Of a stretch of DNA of 64,000 nt, positions 44,516-55,440 are shown one piece after another. The stretch's first letter is position 1, and each line of letters begins with the position of its first letter. The notes under the pieces were generated by a model that was not told the DNA's origin, did no database searches, and was given only the letters and a program-made list of their open reading frames with translations. This stretch comes from Ligula intestinalis (Eukaryota > Platyhelminthes > Cestoda > Diphyllobothriidea > Diphyllobothriidae): positions 7,962,126 through 8,026,125 of the forward strand of contig JAYGXS010000006.1 of the NCBI GenBank assembly GCA_036362985.1, given 5' to 3'. The position numbers and the translations under genes were made by a program.

Positions 44516-44545
44516 TATCAGCTGTTATCAGCTGTTATCAGCTGT
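44516..44545 (+). repeat. Three tandem copies of TATCAGCTGT
   Basis: The 10-base unit is repeated exactly three times, each with a CAGCTG palindrome. Confidence 0.9.
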
Positions 44546-45080
44546 GTTAGGAGCATCAGTACTTACGAGCTGTTGTTGCCGCTGCTTCGTTGACAGCAAC
44601 CGTCAAATAACTTTTGATATAGTATATTCTGTTCGAACTTATCACACCTTCAGGTTTGATGCCAGCAGGAGGATGATCATTGGATTCTGTGGCGGGAACG
44701 CTTGCCTTCAGACCGTTGCTTCTATCCCACTGTTCAACTGCAAACCCCTTACAGCGTATTATATAGTCAACCCCTACGGACCTGAAGGTCATTTTCGTGG
44801 CCCACCGCTTATGCTGTTGTAACAGAATTTTTGGTTGCCATCACAAATAGTCAACGCGATAAAGCCATACGCAGTAAAAATTGTTTTAATTGCTTTTTAT
44901 GACGAAAACTTAAAACCTTGAATAAACCTACTTTATAAACCTGAAAATTTTCATTGTTTCTGATATAGGAAAACTCAATTCCTTAAATTTAGTTTCACTT
45001 GATTTAAGTCAACTCGAGAATCGTTTTTTCGGTTTTGGAAGTGTATATTTTAAACGTCGTGGGTGATCCATGCTTAGGAT

Positions 45081-45150
45081 TTGGTATGACTGGCTAATGA
45101 TGTCAACCAGGGCAAAAATGGCCATTCCAGTCTTTCTAGTCTTTGGCGGT
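45081..45150 (+). repeat. SINE, core only
   Basis: TTTGGTATGACTGGCTAATG and AATGGCCATTCCAGTC match the family core. The head is not evident. Confidence 0.55.
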
Positions 45151-45308
45151 TCCACTCCATCATATATTTGAAGCCTTTAAGCGACTGCCTGCGATCACTC
45201 TTGCATGAGCCTCGAGTCACAACGGGACAATAACGTTCCATAGTCAAATAAATTGGATGAGCACCCTACTTTTATCATACTTCCGAACTTAACCGACAAA
45301 GCAACGAG

Positions 45309-45450
45309 CTTGTGGTGCAATCGTAGAACGGCAAACTCAAATAGCAAATTTTCTTGGTTTGAATCTCGGGGGTTTCCAACCTTGAGATTGGGTATGGCTG
45401 CCCGATGATGGCTAACAAGCGAGAAACGGTTATTCCGGTTTCTTGTCGCT
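45309..45450 (+). repeat. tRNA-derived SINE with A and B boxes
   Basis: TGGTGCAATCG (45313-45323) fits the A box and GTTTGAATC (45357-45365) the B box with one change. The core GGTATGGCTGCCCGATGATG then GGTTATTCCGGTTTC follows. This is one of the two most complete copies. Confidence 0.65.
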
Positions 45451-45642
45451 TCGTTAATCCATTCTTTATATGTGCCCTTACCAGATTGATCGGATGAACA
45501 GCCCAGTTCCCTTTACATATGATAGTATGGGTTCACCTTCTAATAAAAGAACGTGTACGTTATGTTTCTGCCTTTGAGCTCATTTTATGCTCTCTCGAGC
45601 AGCCGCTTGGCGACTTAAAAAATGCGATAAAGAGAAACTTAC

Positions 45643-45705
45643 GAAGACAAGCTAGACCCAGATGGCTATTTCTGGCTTAATAGCCTTAATTAACCAGTCA
45701 TGATT
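45643..45705 (-). repeat. SINE, core only
   Basis: On the minus strand it reads GACTGGTTAATTAAGGC, then TAAGCCAGAAATAGCCATC, matching the core. Confidence 0.5.
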
Positions 45706-46399
45706 CACCGGGTGACTTTGTGAGTGGGCTTTTAAGTAAACTTTGTGGCAGAACCGGAACATTTATGTTGCTTTACCGGATTGGTGAACGTCCAACAGCG
45801 TGTTTTAATGTGAATCGAGTTGGCCTATCGCTAGGTTGGTAATATCGCAGCTCATTTTCAAACTAGTGGGTTTTTGAAATTCAGCCACAATTTTTTTGCT
45901 CTCCCTTTGCATGTGATTTTCGTATAAATACAGTTTTTCAAGTCGTGCATGCAACTTGCCTGATTCAAAAATGCGTGATTATTTCTCTTATATCAACCAG
46001 CACGAATTTAAGAAAACTTATAAATAATAATATGCAGCATGAGGCATATTAAGAACTTAAAAAACTATAAGAATTACTAAGCGTTTGTTAATAAATATAA
46101 ATTTTCTCGATAATCCCCAGATTCTGTGGACGTAAAAATAGCTGTAAATAAGACAAAATAAATCGAAATATTTTGTTGTTTATAAAACATAAAGCAACCA
46201 TTTTTATATAAAAAGAATTTGTCTTAAGGGCAAAATATTTTTTTTCACATGGTTATTAGTGGATTCCTATTTATCGTGTATCGTGAAAAAAAGTCTCTCA
46301 TCATTTCGCTTGTTTTCAATGTCTTCATTTTTTAGTTGATAAATTGCGCTTCTGTTCGACGTCTACATCAAAACCCTCAAAATAATATATAACTGAATA

Positions 46400-46905
46400 A
46401 CATTTACCAAAAAAACAAGCATTTAGATATAAGGTCATATTAAGGTGGCCATGTAGGTCATATGAAAAATGCTTCAAAACAGCAAACCGCATTGTCGAAT
46501 ATACAAAATTTTTGCTTGATACTATGCATATTTTTATTTCTAAAATAAATGAAAACAGATTTTATAATAGTTTACCTCTTTAAAAAGGTCCTTTATTGGA
46601 TATTTAGCTAACGAGCTACTGTGTATATTAACTTTTTCCAAGGTCACGCCTCAATGAAATTGGAGATTATTGATAATTTCTTTGGTTTACCTGAAAATAA
46701 ACGATTCAATTTGACTGGAAATGAAAGAACATATTTTTCTCTTTTTAACGATTTATTTTCCGCATATGGGGATTAATTCAAATATCCGTTAAAAGCTTGC
46801 GAATGCAAAAAACAGGCCGCATATATGACCATTTTTGAAATATTTATTGTTTTTGTGTCTGTTCGGTTTCTTAATAACGCATAAGTCGAACGTGTGGTTT
46901 AAAAA
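46400..46905 (+). repeat. AT-rich dispersed repeat, copy 3 of 3
   Basis: The most diverged copy: GATACTATGCATA, AAAAAGGTCCTTTATTGGAT and CGCATAAGTCGAACG keep the order seen at 42590-43165. Confidence 0.4.
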
Positions 46906-47559
46906 ATGTTTATTTCTACCTAACTTACATTTAATAAGGTTTCCTTTACATCATCTTCACGGTGACATCTATGGCAAAGTTTGCTAATGCGCTCATATAT
47001 ATCGGTGGAGTAAAAAAATTTTGTCATGCAAACTTATTACTGAATTTAATGACACAAAACTTAGCAAAATAGCAAAATTTAATTTTTAAAACTTAAATTA
47101 TTACTTTATTATGAAAATAAATAAGCTTTCTTAAAGTTGGCTTTACCTCAATTTTATCAACTTCGTACAAACTTTTTCAGTTCTGAAAGGGAGTATTCTT
47201 ACACTTTTTTCTTATTCTGGAATTCTTCCACAGCACAAAGCATATAAGTAAAAACTTTGGTTCTGTCATCCCTGATAGCATAGGTAATTTGTTCCATATA
47301 AACTTATTCGTAATTTACTCACAGTTAGTGCAAATTTCGCTTCATAACTTTAACTAAGATGGCAGTTTTTCAAACTAAAGCATTTCTTGTTATAAAATCC
47401 ACTCAGTTGATCAAAGTAACCTGTCCAACTGTGTGTCAAACTACCAAGTTAATTTTCGTCATGAACGTTGGTTGCAGGACTTGAAGAAGTGTACATTTGG
47501 TGGCCTATTTTGCCCATTAACTGCTGATTCTTATCCAGTTTTGTTTATTAGAACCACAA

Positions 47560-47732
47560 TAATGAAGTCATTGGCACACGTGGGAAGAGCCAGGCTCAGC
47601 AACTGCAGCAGCTCGGACGTCAATGAGCATAATTGTCACGCAATTACTAAGCCCACATGCTACACGGACGAGGAAATCATAGCAAATAATGAGTCGAATG
47701 CGAATGCTCAAGCCAGTACCGCATTAATTTAG
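47560..47732 (+). pseudogene. Penelope-like element, C-terminal tail, fragment A
   Basis: RARLSNCSSSDVNEHNCHAI followed by TKPTCYTDEE resembles the tail frame of fragment C (KHNCRTIIKLAYNADN). A hammerhead-like motif lies about 130 bp downstream, as expected for an element end. The nuclease and reverse transcriptase are missing. Confidence 0.45.
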
Positions 47733-47860
47733 ACCCAAGCGGTGGCAACTGAACTGAATAATTATCGTACGTACGCAGATGACCATTACAAAACATAAAT
47801 TCGGTGCAACCTGTGTATGCTTCAACCCTATCTGCGCATGACTATGACTGTTGTACCATT

Positions 47861-47900
47861 ACCTATGATTAAGGATTCTCGATGGATTCAAAAACGTCAG
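47861..47900 (+). ncRNA. Degraded hammerhead-like motif
   Basis: ATGATTAAGGATTC, a short loop and GGATTC are followed by AAAACGTC AGG (47891-47898). The stem II arms no longer pair well and GAAA has become AAAA. AATAAAATTCTTGTTCC follows, as at 18130. Confidence 0.4.
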
Positions 47901-47980
47901 GACAATAAAATTCTTGTTCCGGAAGTTGCATCTCCCTCTTCTGAACTCCACGTGATCATTATATTCCCGAAAACAAAGGG

Positions 47981-48115
47981 CTAGTGGCTTAATGGAAATA
48001 TGTTAAACGTAATGGGTTCGCACCTCAGGTGATCTACACGTGAAATAAGCGATAACTGGCTGATGATGGCTAGTAACCCATGAATGGCCATTCCGGTCTC
48101 TCTCGTCTTTTTACG
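47981..48115 (+). repeat. tRNA-derived SINE, nearly full
   Basis: TGGCTTAATGG (47985-47995) is an A box and GTTCGCACC (48016-48024) a B box with one change. The core CTGGCTGATGATGGCTAGTA and GGCCATTCCGGTCTCTCTCG follows. Confidence 0.68.
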
Positions 48116-49852
48116 CACCAACTTATCCCCCAAAATGCTGAAGAAGAAGGAACGAGGGCATGGACCAACGAATATTTAGACTGATTTATATGTACAGACA
48201 GAATAGACGAACAAAGAAATGTAAACACTTTGACACATTCGCTCATAATTTTGCCATTGAGAAACCTTGCAGGCCTAGTGGTCAACAATAAGGGCAATAT
48301 CTCTGAGTGCTGTGTCCTGAAAGTGGGTATAAGAGACACTATCTAACTATGATGGAATTGCTTGGAGGATTCCGCTGGTTGCAAGTGAATCATTCCGGTA
48401 AATGGACACTGGCATATTTCCGAACGGGAAAATTAGGTGATTGAGCTCAGCGAATTTTCTCTAAGTCCTTTATGATTGGCCGAATGCTGTGGTTGAGCGC
48501 AGGCAGAGCGATTCACGTAAACATGAGATTTTTTTCTCCTCGGCAATTGGCATTGAAAATGGATTAACTGCAGAGGACGCTTTTTTTATAAAGATCATCT
48601 GCTACATTCGGCAGCCTTTTTGACACAATATGCTGACTGAGCAGAAGTTACCAAAAGAACAAGAAGAAGAGAAAAAAACTATCCGACTGGCTAAATGACA
48701 AAAGACTGCTTGACGAGCACACGCGTGTTTTCGATAAATTCTTGTTGGCGCAGCACACATATATGCGAATGGGGTTCACATTAAAATATGACGTCAATAC
48801 TGTTCGCCTGGGTACACGTGAGTCCCAGGGATAGGGTTAGGGGAAAATAAAACAGCTGGTTAGGGAGTTTATATTTAGTAAAGATATTCTAAAGGGGGAG
48901 GTGGCGAAGAAGGGAAAGAGGGTGAGGAGGGGTACATATAGTTAAGCGACCTTGGACTGTTTTAAAGTTCTAAAAATATTCATCAGAGAATTCAGAGAAC
49001 ATTCGGTGCGTATACTTAGCTTTGGATAAATTTTCCCTGGGGCCATTACATATCTATATTTCTTGCTCCTGTGGAGCAGGTTATATCGGTCTCGCGAGTT
49101 CGCGCTTATTCAAATAATACTGGAGGGCCTCCCAGCATGGCTGGCCAAAGGTTAAGTCAGAAGCCTCAACAGCACCATCATTTCCCCCGTGGTTGACTCC
49201 GGATATCGTGTGTACCCAAGCGAAGAATTTAAGGTAATTTATAAGGTTCTGCAAAACTACCGAATGTCCCTGGTTCGGCGTTTGCTAGCAGCAGCAGAAA
49301 AAATTGCGATCCAGTTGCGGAAGCCAGTTTTGTGCGCGCAAAATTATCAATTCTAGTTGCCAACATAACTTTGTATGAAGTATCTCACCTATTATAGCAT
49401 AAGGCTCCTAACACAGGTACTAGCAGAAAATCTTCGCAATGTTTTGCCTAGTTTAAGCTGTCATACATCGAGACTGAGGTGCGTTTAGTACATCGGCGGT
49501 CTCCCCAGCATCCCAAATGTTTTTTTTAAGGTAAATTATAGGTTTTTATGAGTGAATGTTTAACTGCATAACAAACTGGAGCAAAAATGCCGGGTTCAGC
49601 CGTGTGAAGCCCCTTCTAGGTCCCACAGGACACAATGGATCCAAAAGGCTGCAGAATGCTCTGTGCAGCAGTGATATGACTTAAAGAAAATATAGAACAT
49701 TGGTTATGTCGGTGTTCAAAAAGTCGTTTTTGCCAACTCAGCATGAAGATCTAAAATAAGCAGTAAATTTAAGTATGATGAATTATACATGAAATCATTT
49801 GAACGTATTTAACGCAAGTTTGTTAAGGGGTTTGTCAGTGTGCGACCTAATC
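48116..49852. other. No gene recognised
   Basis: Mixed composition with no known motif in any frame. A purine-rich stretch is at 48890-48935. Confidence 0.4.
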
Positions 49853-49920
49853 AAAGTTATCGGGAATGAGTAGGCTGGTTATGACTAGCTGACGATGGCT
49901 TATAAGCCAGAAATTGCCAA
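49853..49920 (+). repeat. SINE, partial
   Basis: GGCTGGTTATGACTAGCTGA and GGCTTATAAGCCAGAAATTG match the SINE core up to the point where the inverted Penelope repeat begins. Confidence 0.5.
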
Positions 49921-49999
49921 AAAAATTTAACATGCCAGTCCCAGGAAGTAATTTAGAAGTAGAAGACGACTCGATTGCTGGAACAGTATGTTTATTCAC

Positions 50000-50040
50000 C
50001 TGACGTTTCGAAATCCATCGCGGATTCATTTTCAGAGACA
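50000..50040 (-). ncRNA. Hammerhead-like motif, left side of fragment B
   Basis: On the minus strand CTGAAAA (one change from CUGANGA) is followed by a stem II AATCC/GGATT, GAAA (50006-50009 on +) and ACGTC AGG. The core is nearly complete. GTATGT before the box and ACATAC after the cleavage region could pair. Confidence 0.55.
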
Positions 50041-50109
50041 TACTCACAGAACAGTAGCAGAAACATACGTATGAACTGGAAAATTTGCACCTCAAGAAAT
50101 ATAATTATG

Positions 50110-50330
50110 CGGCTCATTCGACGAGACCCGGCCATGCATTCAAATTGGATGAGGCTGAAATTCTCGCAAGAGGTGAAAATCGAGTAAGCCGAGAATAACT
50201 TGAGTCATGGTTCACGTGCCCCCAATCCATCAACAAGTGCAACGATTTACCCAATCCATATTCGGTATTGAAACTAAATTTGGCTAAAGCAAAGCACCGT
50301 ACGGAGAACAGACGGGCCATTACATCATCT
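50110..50330 (+). pseudogene. Penelope-like element, GIY-YIG end, fragment B
   Basis: The + strand reads STRPGHAFKLDEAEILARGE followed by NRVSRE, a stop, LESWFTCPQSINKCNDLP. It matches the nuclease end of fragment C and of the open ORF at 24564. The tail PYSVLKLNLAKAKHR follows. The copy lies between two inverted hammerhead-bearing repeats. Confidence 0.7.
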
Positions 50331-50480
50331 TATGCCAAGACCGCAAGGCCAGATGGTCATGGCTGACGCGACGAATCAGAACACACTTAGCACATTTATC
50401 GATTTTTTCTGTAGGTTTAAATTTTACGGCGGAACCCTGTGCCCACACAAACTGTTTCTGTTACCGTTCTGTGAGTATGT

Positions 50481-50520
50481 CTCCAAATGTGAATCCACGG
50501 CGGATTTCGAAACGTCAGGC
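50481..50520 (+). ncRNA. Hammerhead-like motif, right side of fragment B
   Basis: Stem II AATCC/GGATT, GAAA (50509-50512) and ACGTC AGG are intact. The first box is damaged (TCCAAAT). It is the inverted partner of 50000-50040; similarity extends over about 105 bp on each side. Confidence 0.5.
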
Positions 50521-50565
50521 AAATAACTATAGTATATCAGCGATCGACTTGTCTTCTACTTTTCA

Positions 50566-50630
50566 AGCCAGAAATGGCCATCGTAGTCTCCCTTGTCTTT
50601 GTCAGTAATATCCTTCGGCCTATATCATTA
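50566..50630 (+). repeat. SINE, 3' core
   Basis: AAGCCAGAAATGGCCATCGT and AGTCTCCCTTGTCTTTGTCA match the family core. Confidence 0.55.
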
Positions 50631-50718
50631 GTTAACTGGCGGCGTGGCTCCAGTGTGAGCCTTAGGCTCCAGGAGGGACGTAAGCGTCCTGCAACTGATC
50701 TTTGTGAGACTATTCACT

Positions 50719-50743
50719 AATATATATATATATATATATATAT
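50719..50743. repeat. TA microsatellite
   Basis: An uninterrupted run of TA dinucleotides directly before the foldback element. Confidence 0.9.
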
Positions 50744-51131
50744 CCACTCAGGAATGTGCGAACACCGATCGAATAGGCTTCCGAACTAAACAAAGTTCAT
50801 GTAGTAGTCAGAGGTCCCCAACGTGTGACCGTCTGCCAGGCCGATTCCGGCCAAGTCATAATAGCAGTAAGCGGGGTATGACAGCATCTGGGGGTAACTT
50901 GATACAGAACTGTTTCGGGCTTATTAGCCTTCATCAGCCAAGCATAACCCTGAACACCAGCTGGTCGGACAACACAAACAAACGCACTCAAAGACGGCGC
51001 AGTTGGTCCACCACTTGTGACTTGGCCGGAATCGGCCTGGCAGGCGGTCACCTGTTGGGGACCTCTGACCACCACATGAACTTTGTTTAGTTCGGAAGCC
51101 TATTCGATCGGTGTTCGCACATTTCTCAGTG
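50744..51131. mobile_element. 388-bp foldback element with long inverted repeats
   Basis: The left arm (50744-50866) and the right arm (51012-51131) are inverted copies of each other with only a few differences, for example in ATGTGCGAACACCGATCGAA and CTGCCAGGCCGATTCCGGCC. The roughly 145-bp middle includes a piece that resembles the SINE core in reverse (GGGCTTATTAGCCTTCATCA). No coding frame is present. The left end abuts a TA run and the right end GAATATATA, in keeping with insertion at TA. The near identity of the arms suggests youth. Confidence 0.75.
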
Positions 51132-51754
51132 AATATATACCCGATCAGCATTGACAGCAAATGGCAGGTGGCGAGGCGCTGATGAACTGCGGTTCGATGT
51201 AGTGCTTGTGACCCATCTGATAGACACCAGTGGTGGACCAACTGCGGCGGTTCATGTGGTCTGGGAACTACTCTTTCCAGGTCTTGTAAGACCAGTTCTG
51301 GAAGAAAACTGCATTTTGGATAAATCATCCGTGTTTCTTGGACTTGAAAAAAAGATTTTCCGCGCAATGCATAGAACTGCAGTAAGTGCTCAATTTAAGA
51401 AGCCACTTTATACTTCTCATCAAGCCATTTTTGAGGACCACAGCGTGCCAACTCTGGTGGACTGGATGTGAATAGTCAAAGCAATGTACTATGCTTTGGT
51501 CAAGTTGGAAAATATTTTCCATGAATGTTAGCGCAAAGCCTGGTGAGCGAACTTACAGAGGTTTCTAAAAATCTCTGGGGAAAATTACTTTACGGCTGAT
51601 CCATTTGGTGGGATTGAAATTGTTCTCCGAATACTGAAGTGACAGTTTACCATCAATTTAAATTATGCCCATAATATGGTCCACAGAAAGGTGGTGCATG
51701 AACGATGACTTCCGCGTGAATTAGTTTTAAGTTATACTATGTCAAAGGAGTAAG
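51132..51754. other. No gene recognised
   Basis: A frame near 51280-51470 (VFLGLEKKIFRAMHRTAVSA) has no known domain. Confidence 0.35.
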
Positions 51755-51960
51755 GACTAAGCCGGTTGAACCCTTACTACTGCGATATTCTAGGCCCGGT
51801 TCCTTAGAAGAAGATAGAATTCGTGGAAGTCAAGGTAGAAGGAGATTGTATTCTGTACAGAATAAGTTGGAGAAGAATTAACAGAAGGGTTGTTATGGTC
51901 TGGGGTGAATTTCGACCATGAAAAGTGAGAGAGAGAGAGAGCGCCGCAGCCACGCGTCCG
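51755..51960 (+). repeat. Dispersed block, copy 2 (pair with 27790-27990)
   Basis: It keeps AGGCCCGGTTCCTTAG, TTGTATTCTGTACAGAATAA and ACAGAAGGGTTG in order, and ends at a GA microsatellite (51926-51944). Confidence 0.55.
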
Positions 51961-52846
51961 CCGCGCACCGGGGCGAAAGGCCGAGTGAGTTCCGCCTTGC
52001 CTGTTGAATGGGCTCAGTGTGAAGTATGTTTCTGCCAGCGCTGACCACAAATCCGGCGCATATCAGTAATCAGCTGTATGCAAAATCGATTAATTGATTA
52101 AGTGACTTGACTGCCAATTCACGCTTCGTAGATTAGTCATCACAAGTGGCGAGGCAAGTCCAGTGTTGACTATTATTCAGCGATGCGCCAAAAATCGATT
52201 GACTGGCAGTGCTGGGGGGGCAGGCTTTTACAATACTACACTTGCACCGAATCTAACGCTCTCTCTCTTCTCCCTCACCCACCTGAGGCAAGAAGACCGG
52301 AGTCGAGATCGGGCTGACAAGGCTGGCAAGCCCGTCCGCGCGCGCCACAACACGATTTGATCCCCTTTACGCGCGCACCTGCAAGCAATTTACGCAACCA
52401 GGGGCTAACAAGAAGTCCTCGCCATCTGAATATTGAAGTTAAAGCACTATTAAATGCAAGCATAATATGCAGATAAGTGGCAACATATCATACAATAGTA
52501 AACTAACGTCAGAACGGTTAGTAAACTTCAGAAGGTATCCTATTTGATTCTTTTTGATGGCGATATTTGCGGTTATTAACACGTATTACTGGAAGTCATA
52601 ATCCACACAAAAAGGCAACTACTGGTTTGAAAGACTACTGAGTTTAATCACACTTGGCTCGATGTTGCCCGCTCAACTTTTGCGTTCATATGGAATACAC
52701 AAATACGGGAGTAAGTTGACTGTCGAAGCAGGATTTCCTAAGCAATCATTTAGAATCCACCAGAATGACTACGAGGCTGAGTAAATTATTTAGTTGGTTT
52801 GGCAGATTTGCTTAATTTGAGTTGAACCAAGTGAAAAAATCTCTAG
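51961..52846. other. No gene recognised
   Basis: GC-rich at the left, then AT-rich; no known motif. Confidence 0.4.
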
Positions 52847-52925
52847 GCGTTTGGCGGGAATTTAACTTGCGCAGCAGAGAAAGCCGATGCTGGAGGCTAA
52901 TTCTCTACCGATAAGCTACAAACGC
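52847..52925 (-). tRNA. tRNA-like sequence or SINE head, probably not functional
   Basis: On the minus strand GCGTTTG and CAAACGC pair perfectly as a seven-base acceptor stem. TAGCTTATCGG fits the A box, and an anticodon-like arm AGCC/GGCT holds CCAGCAT, giving AGC (Ala) at the anticodon position. The base before the anticodon is C instead of the invariant U, and the T arm (AAGTTAAATTCCC) pairs poorly after a long variable region. A pseudogene or SINE-derived head is more likely than a working tRNA. Confidence 0.4.
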
Positions 52926-54244
52926 ACGCTTCACTCTGTAAATTTATGTGCAATATTGTTCAAACAAGCAAGTCCCCTAATCCAGGCAACGAGTAGCTAC
53001 CTAGTTATTTAAAAGTATTTCATTTGACGCAGACGTGGAACACTCGGTTGGCCCAAAGTGATTAGACTCCACAACAGCAAGACAATGCTTGGTATCTAGG
53101 GTTATAGTGCAACCGCAGCCGCCTGGCTTTCAAAAATGACTTAAATGGGCAATATAATCTGAAAAGCGGCACCTAGTAAGGAAGCGTTGTTCATATCACC
53201 GCAGTAAACGAGTCATGTGCGCAATTTTGGAAATGTTACTTTACTGTAAACTTGATATGTTGCCCCGATTCTGGACGTCTGCAGATTAAATGAAGGGGGA
53301 GAAGGATTGCAACTTCTTGTTCCAATGAAAATTTAAGTAGCTCGTTAAAGAAAGGAAAATACAAGAAAAAACTCGAAATGCCACTTATTCCCGTTTTTTC
53401 AGTCAGTCACCAAAACGTCAATGAACGTGTCTTATGATGACACATTGATCATATTAAGGGACTAAATATAATATTTAGACGAAAAATATAAGGTCTATTA
53501 AAGGACCGACTAGAAATGGTCCATGGTACCATCGGCTCAACGATTTCGGAGACCCATATTCAAGAAATTTATCACAAAAACTCCTATTTTTGCATAATCT
53601 CGTACAGCTAAGGACTCAATGAGCAGCATGCACACGAGATTACAACAAACAATCACAGGCGGAAGTCATCATGCACCATGAGCGCGGAAACTAATTTTTT
53701 ACATGCAGAACGCCGTCTGGAGTCTGTTGCATGTGTGACTAAGTAAAGCTAAGTCACCTTCACGCATTTCCGTGTTCAAACTTTTCTATATCTACATCAT
53801 AAGAGACAAAACGCAGCCGATCTTGATATAGAAGGGTATTTTAAATAACCTGAAATATCGCGTAGCAAGTGAAAGCTGTCAAAAATACCTAAGCTTAAGA
53901 TAGTGGAAAGGTGAGTTTATTTTTCACGTCTATCAGCGATCGAGCACAAGTCTCTCGTCCCTCGAATGCGTTTTCTGTACGGCCATTACCTTTGAATTAC
54001 ACTTACCTCTCAAATTTGCATTCACTCTTCCCTAGGAAAACGTTTGTTTAAGCCAATTCTTGGTGTCAATCTCTTATTTGATTTTTATAAACGCATCCTC
54101 CATTTAATCATTAAGTTGATACTGTGACTCGATTATGTGTCTATTTAAATCAAAAAGTTACTTGCGAAATGAATAGGATACATGATTTGCAGGTTATTCT
54201 TGCACAGGAGATTTTCGCACAATCTTGCGACATAATCTGTATAA
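52926..54244. other. No gene recognised
   Basis: AT-rich with stops in all frames; no element identified. Confidence 0.4.
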
Positions 54245-54246
54245 GT

Positions 54247-54282
54247 CCAAACATCTGGTCTTATACAGAAGGCCATCATCAG
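54247..54282 (-). ncRNA. Degraded hammerhead-like motif
   Basis: On the minus strand CTGATGA is intact (54276-54282 on +) and is followed by a stem II GGCCTT/AAGACC with one mismatch. The second box reads CAGATGTT where CGAAACGTT would be expected, so it should be inactive. Confidence 0.4.
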
Positions 54283-54733
54283 GGACTGTGAGAATGCAAC
54301 ATCGAATGGGCGGTTTCTATAGGGAAGCCGAGAGCAAGAGAGGATAAAGGTGAAGTAGGGGTGGAGAAATGGTACTCTACGCTGTACTGTGTTTCACAAT
54401 GTAGTGAGTGAATACATTCTAAGCTGGGAACTGGGTCAATCTTTTTCGCGTGTGAGCTTAGCGCTTTAAAGCAGGAGGGAGGCGTGAGCAGATTGACGTG
54501 CTTGTTGATGAAATTTGGTGTCATTCGTGCAAATCTCAAAAAACCATCTTTTCCGCTTCTGTCCCATTACTCTCGAACCATGTTACCGTCTGCTCTGGTC
54601 CATATAATGACGAGGACCGTCATGGCATGGCATTTGGCAAAATACACTTGACTGCCAATTCAATGAGTGTCCCAGGAGGTAAATCAGAAGAAGCAGATGC
54701 GATCGCTGAGCTAAGCACTCTTTGTGCCTGAAG

Positions 54734-54766
54734 TTTCGGATTCTGTCGCGCACGCATCCTCACTAA
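54734..54766 (-). ncRNA. Degraded hammerhead-like motif
   Basis: GAATCCGAAAC and TTCAGG remain on the minus strand, with GGAT/ATCC as a shortened stem II. The first box reads TTAGTGA, three changes from consensus. It lies downstream of the Penelope-like fragment at 55050. Confidence 0.35.
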
Positions 54767-55049
54767 CAGCGATCGCATCTTCTTATTCTCTATACCAAAC
54801 TGTTGAACTGATTCCAGTCAGTGCTTCACTTGCCGGATTCTGATATGCGAGACAGCTGTCGGCTGATGGACACAATCCACACCCATCTCTGCAGAAATAA
54901 GTTCCGTTGCTTCTGACGCATATATTACGCAGGCTTAAGGTTGCCAGAAGATTGGCATCTTTCATTCATTTATTCCAGATGGGCATGTACGCAGACAGTA
55001 TCTAAGTAAGCTGTATTGGTATCTTTTTCTTGCCACAGGGCTCCTAAAT

Positions 55050-55440
55050 GTCACTCCCCTTCAAAACAATTTGTTTGTACCTCTAGCTACCTTCACGCAC
55101 CATTGGATGGCTTCTGTGGTAGGAGCAAGCCGGCCTTCGTTTGGTGCTAAGTTCCCCATGGAGTCTGTGTGTGACGAAGACGTTAAAGTAAGGAAGCGTT
55201 TCGGCATTCCCTTATTCCCAGTTGAAATGAATGTCGAGGCAGTTGTCATTAGGAAGCTATTCAACCGCTGAAAGTTTGCTCTTTTCGATTGCAACAAACG
55301 TGTCATCCACATAGAAGCGTTAAAGCACGGGTCCAAAGAAGTTGAATGCGACATTTTCCAACAGTTGTTCTGCAACAAGGCTGTAAATTGAATAACCCAC
55401 TGGCATTCGGTTGATAAGCCCAAATGTTCTTCCATTGAAA
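55050..55440 (-). pseudogene. Penelope-like reverse transcriptase palm, fragment E
   Basis: Around 55275-55320 the minus strand reads RFYVDDTFVAIEKSKL, with the YVDD catalytic box of Penelope-like elements. Before it, traces of the preceding region (ENVAFNFFGPVL) are visible, and after it DIHFNWE in another frame stands where the usual DIQFTxE lies. Stops and shifts abound. Confidence 0.6.

Noticed and set aside
44415..44822. A 135-codon + frame with a Cys-rich segment
   Set aside because: No signal peptide, domain or splice context was recognised, and it contains the 10-base tandem repeat.
53400..53470. AAAACGTCAATGAACGTG with a nearby ATGATGA, as a hammerhead
   Set aside because: The order of boxes is wrong and no stem II can be drawn.
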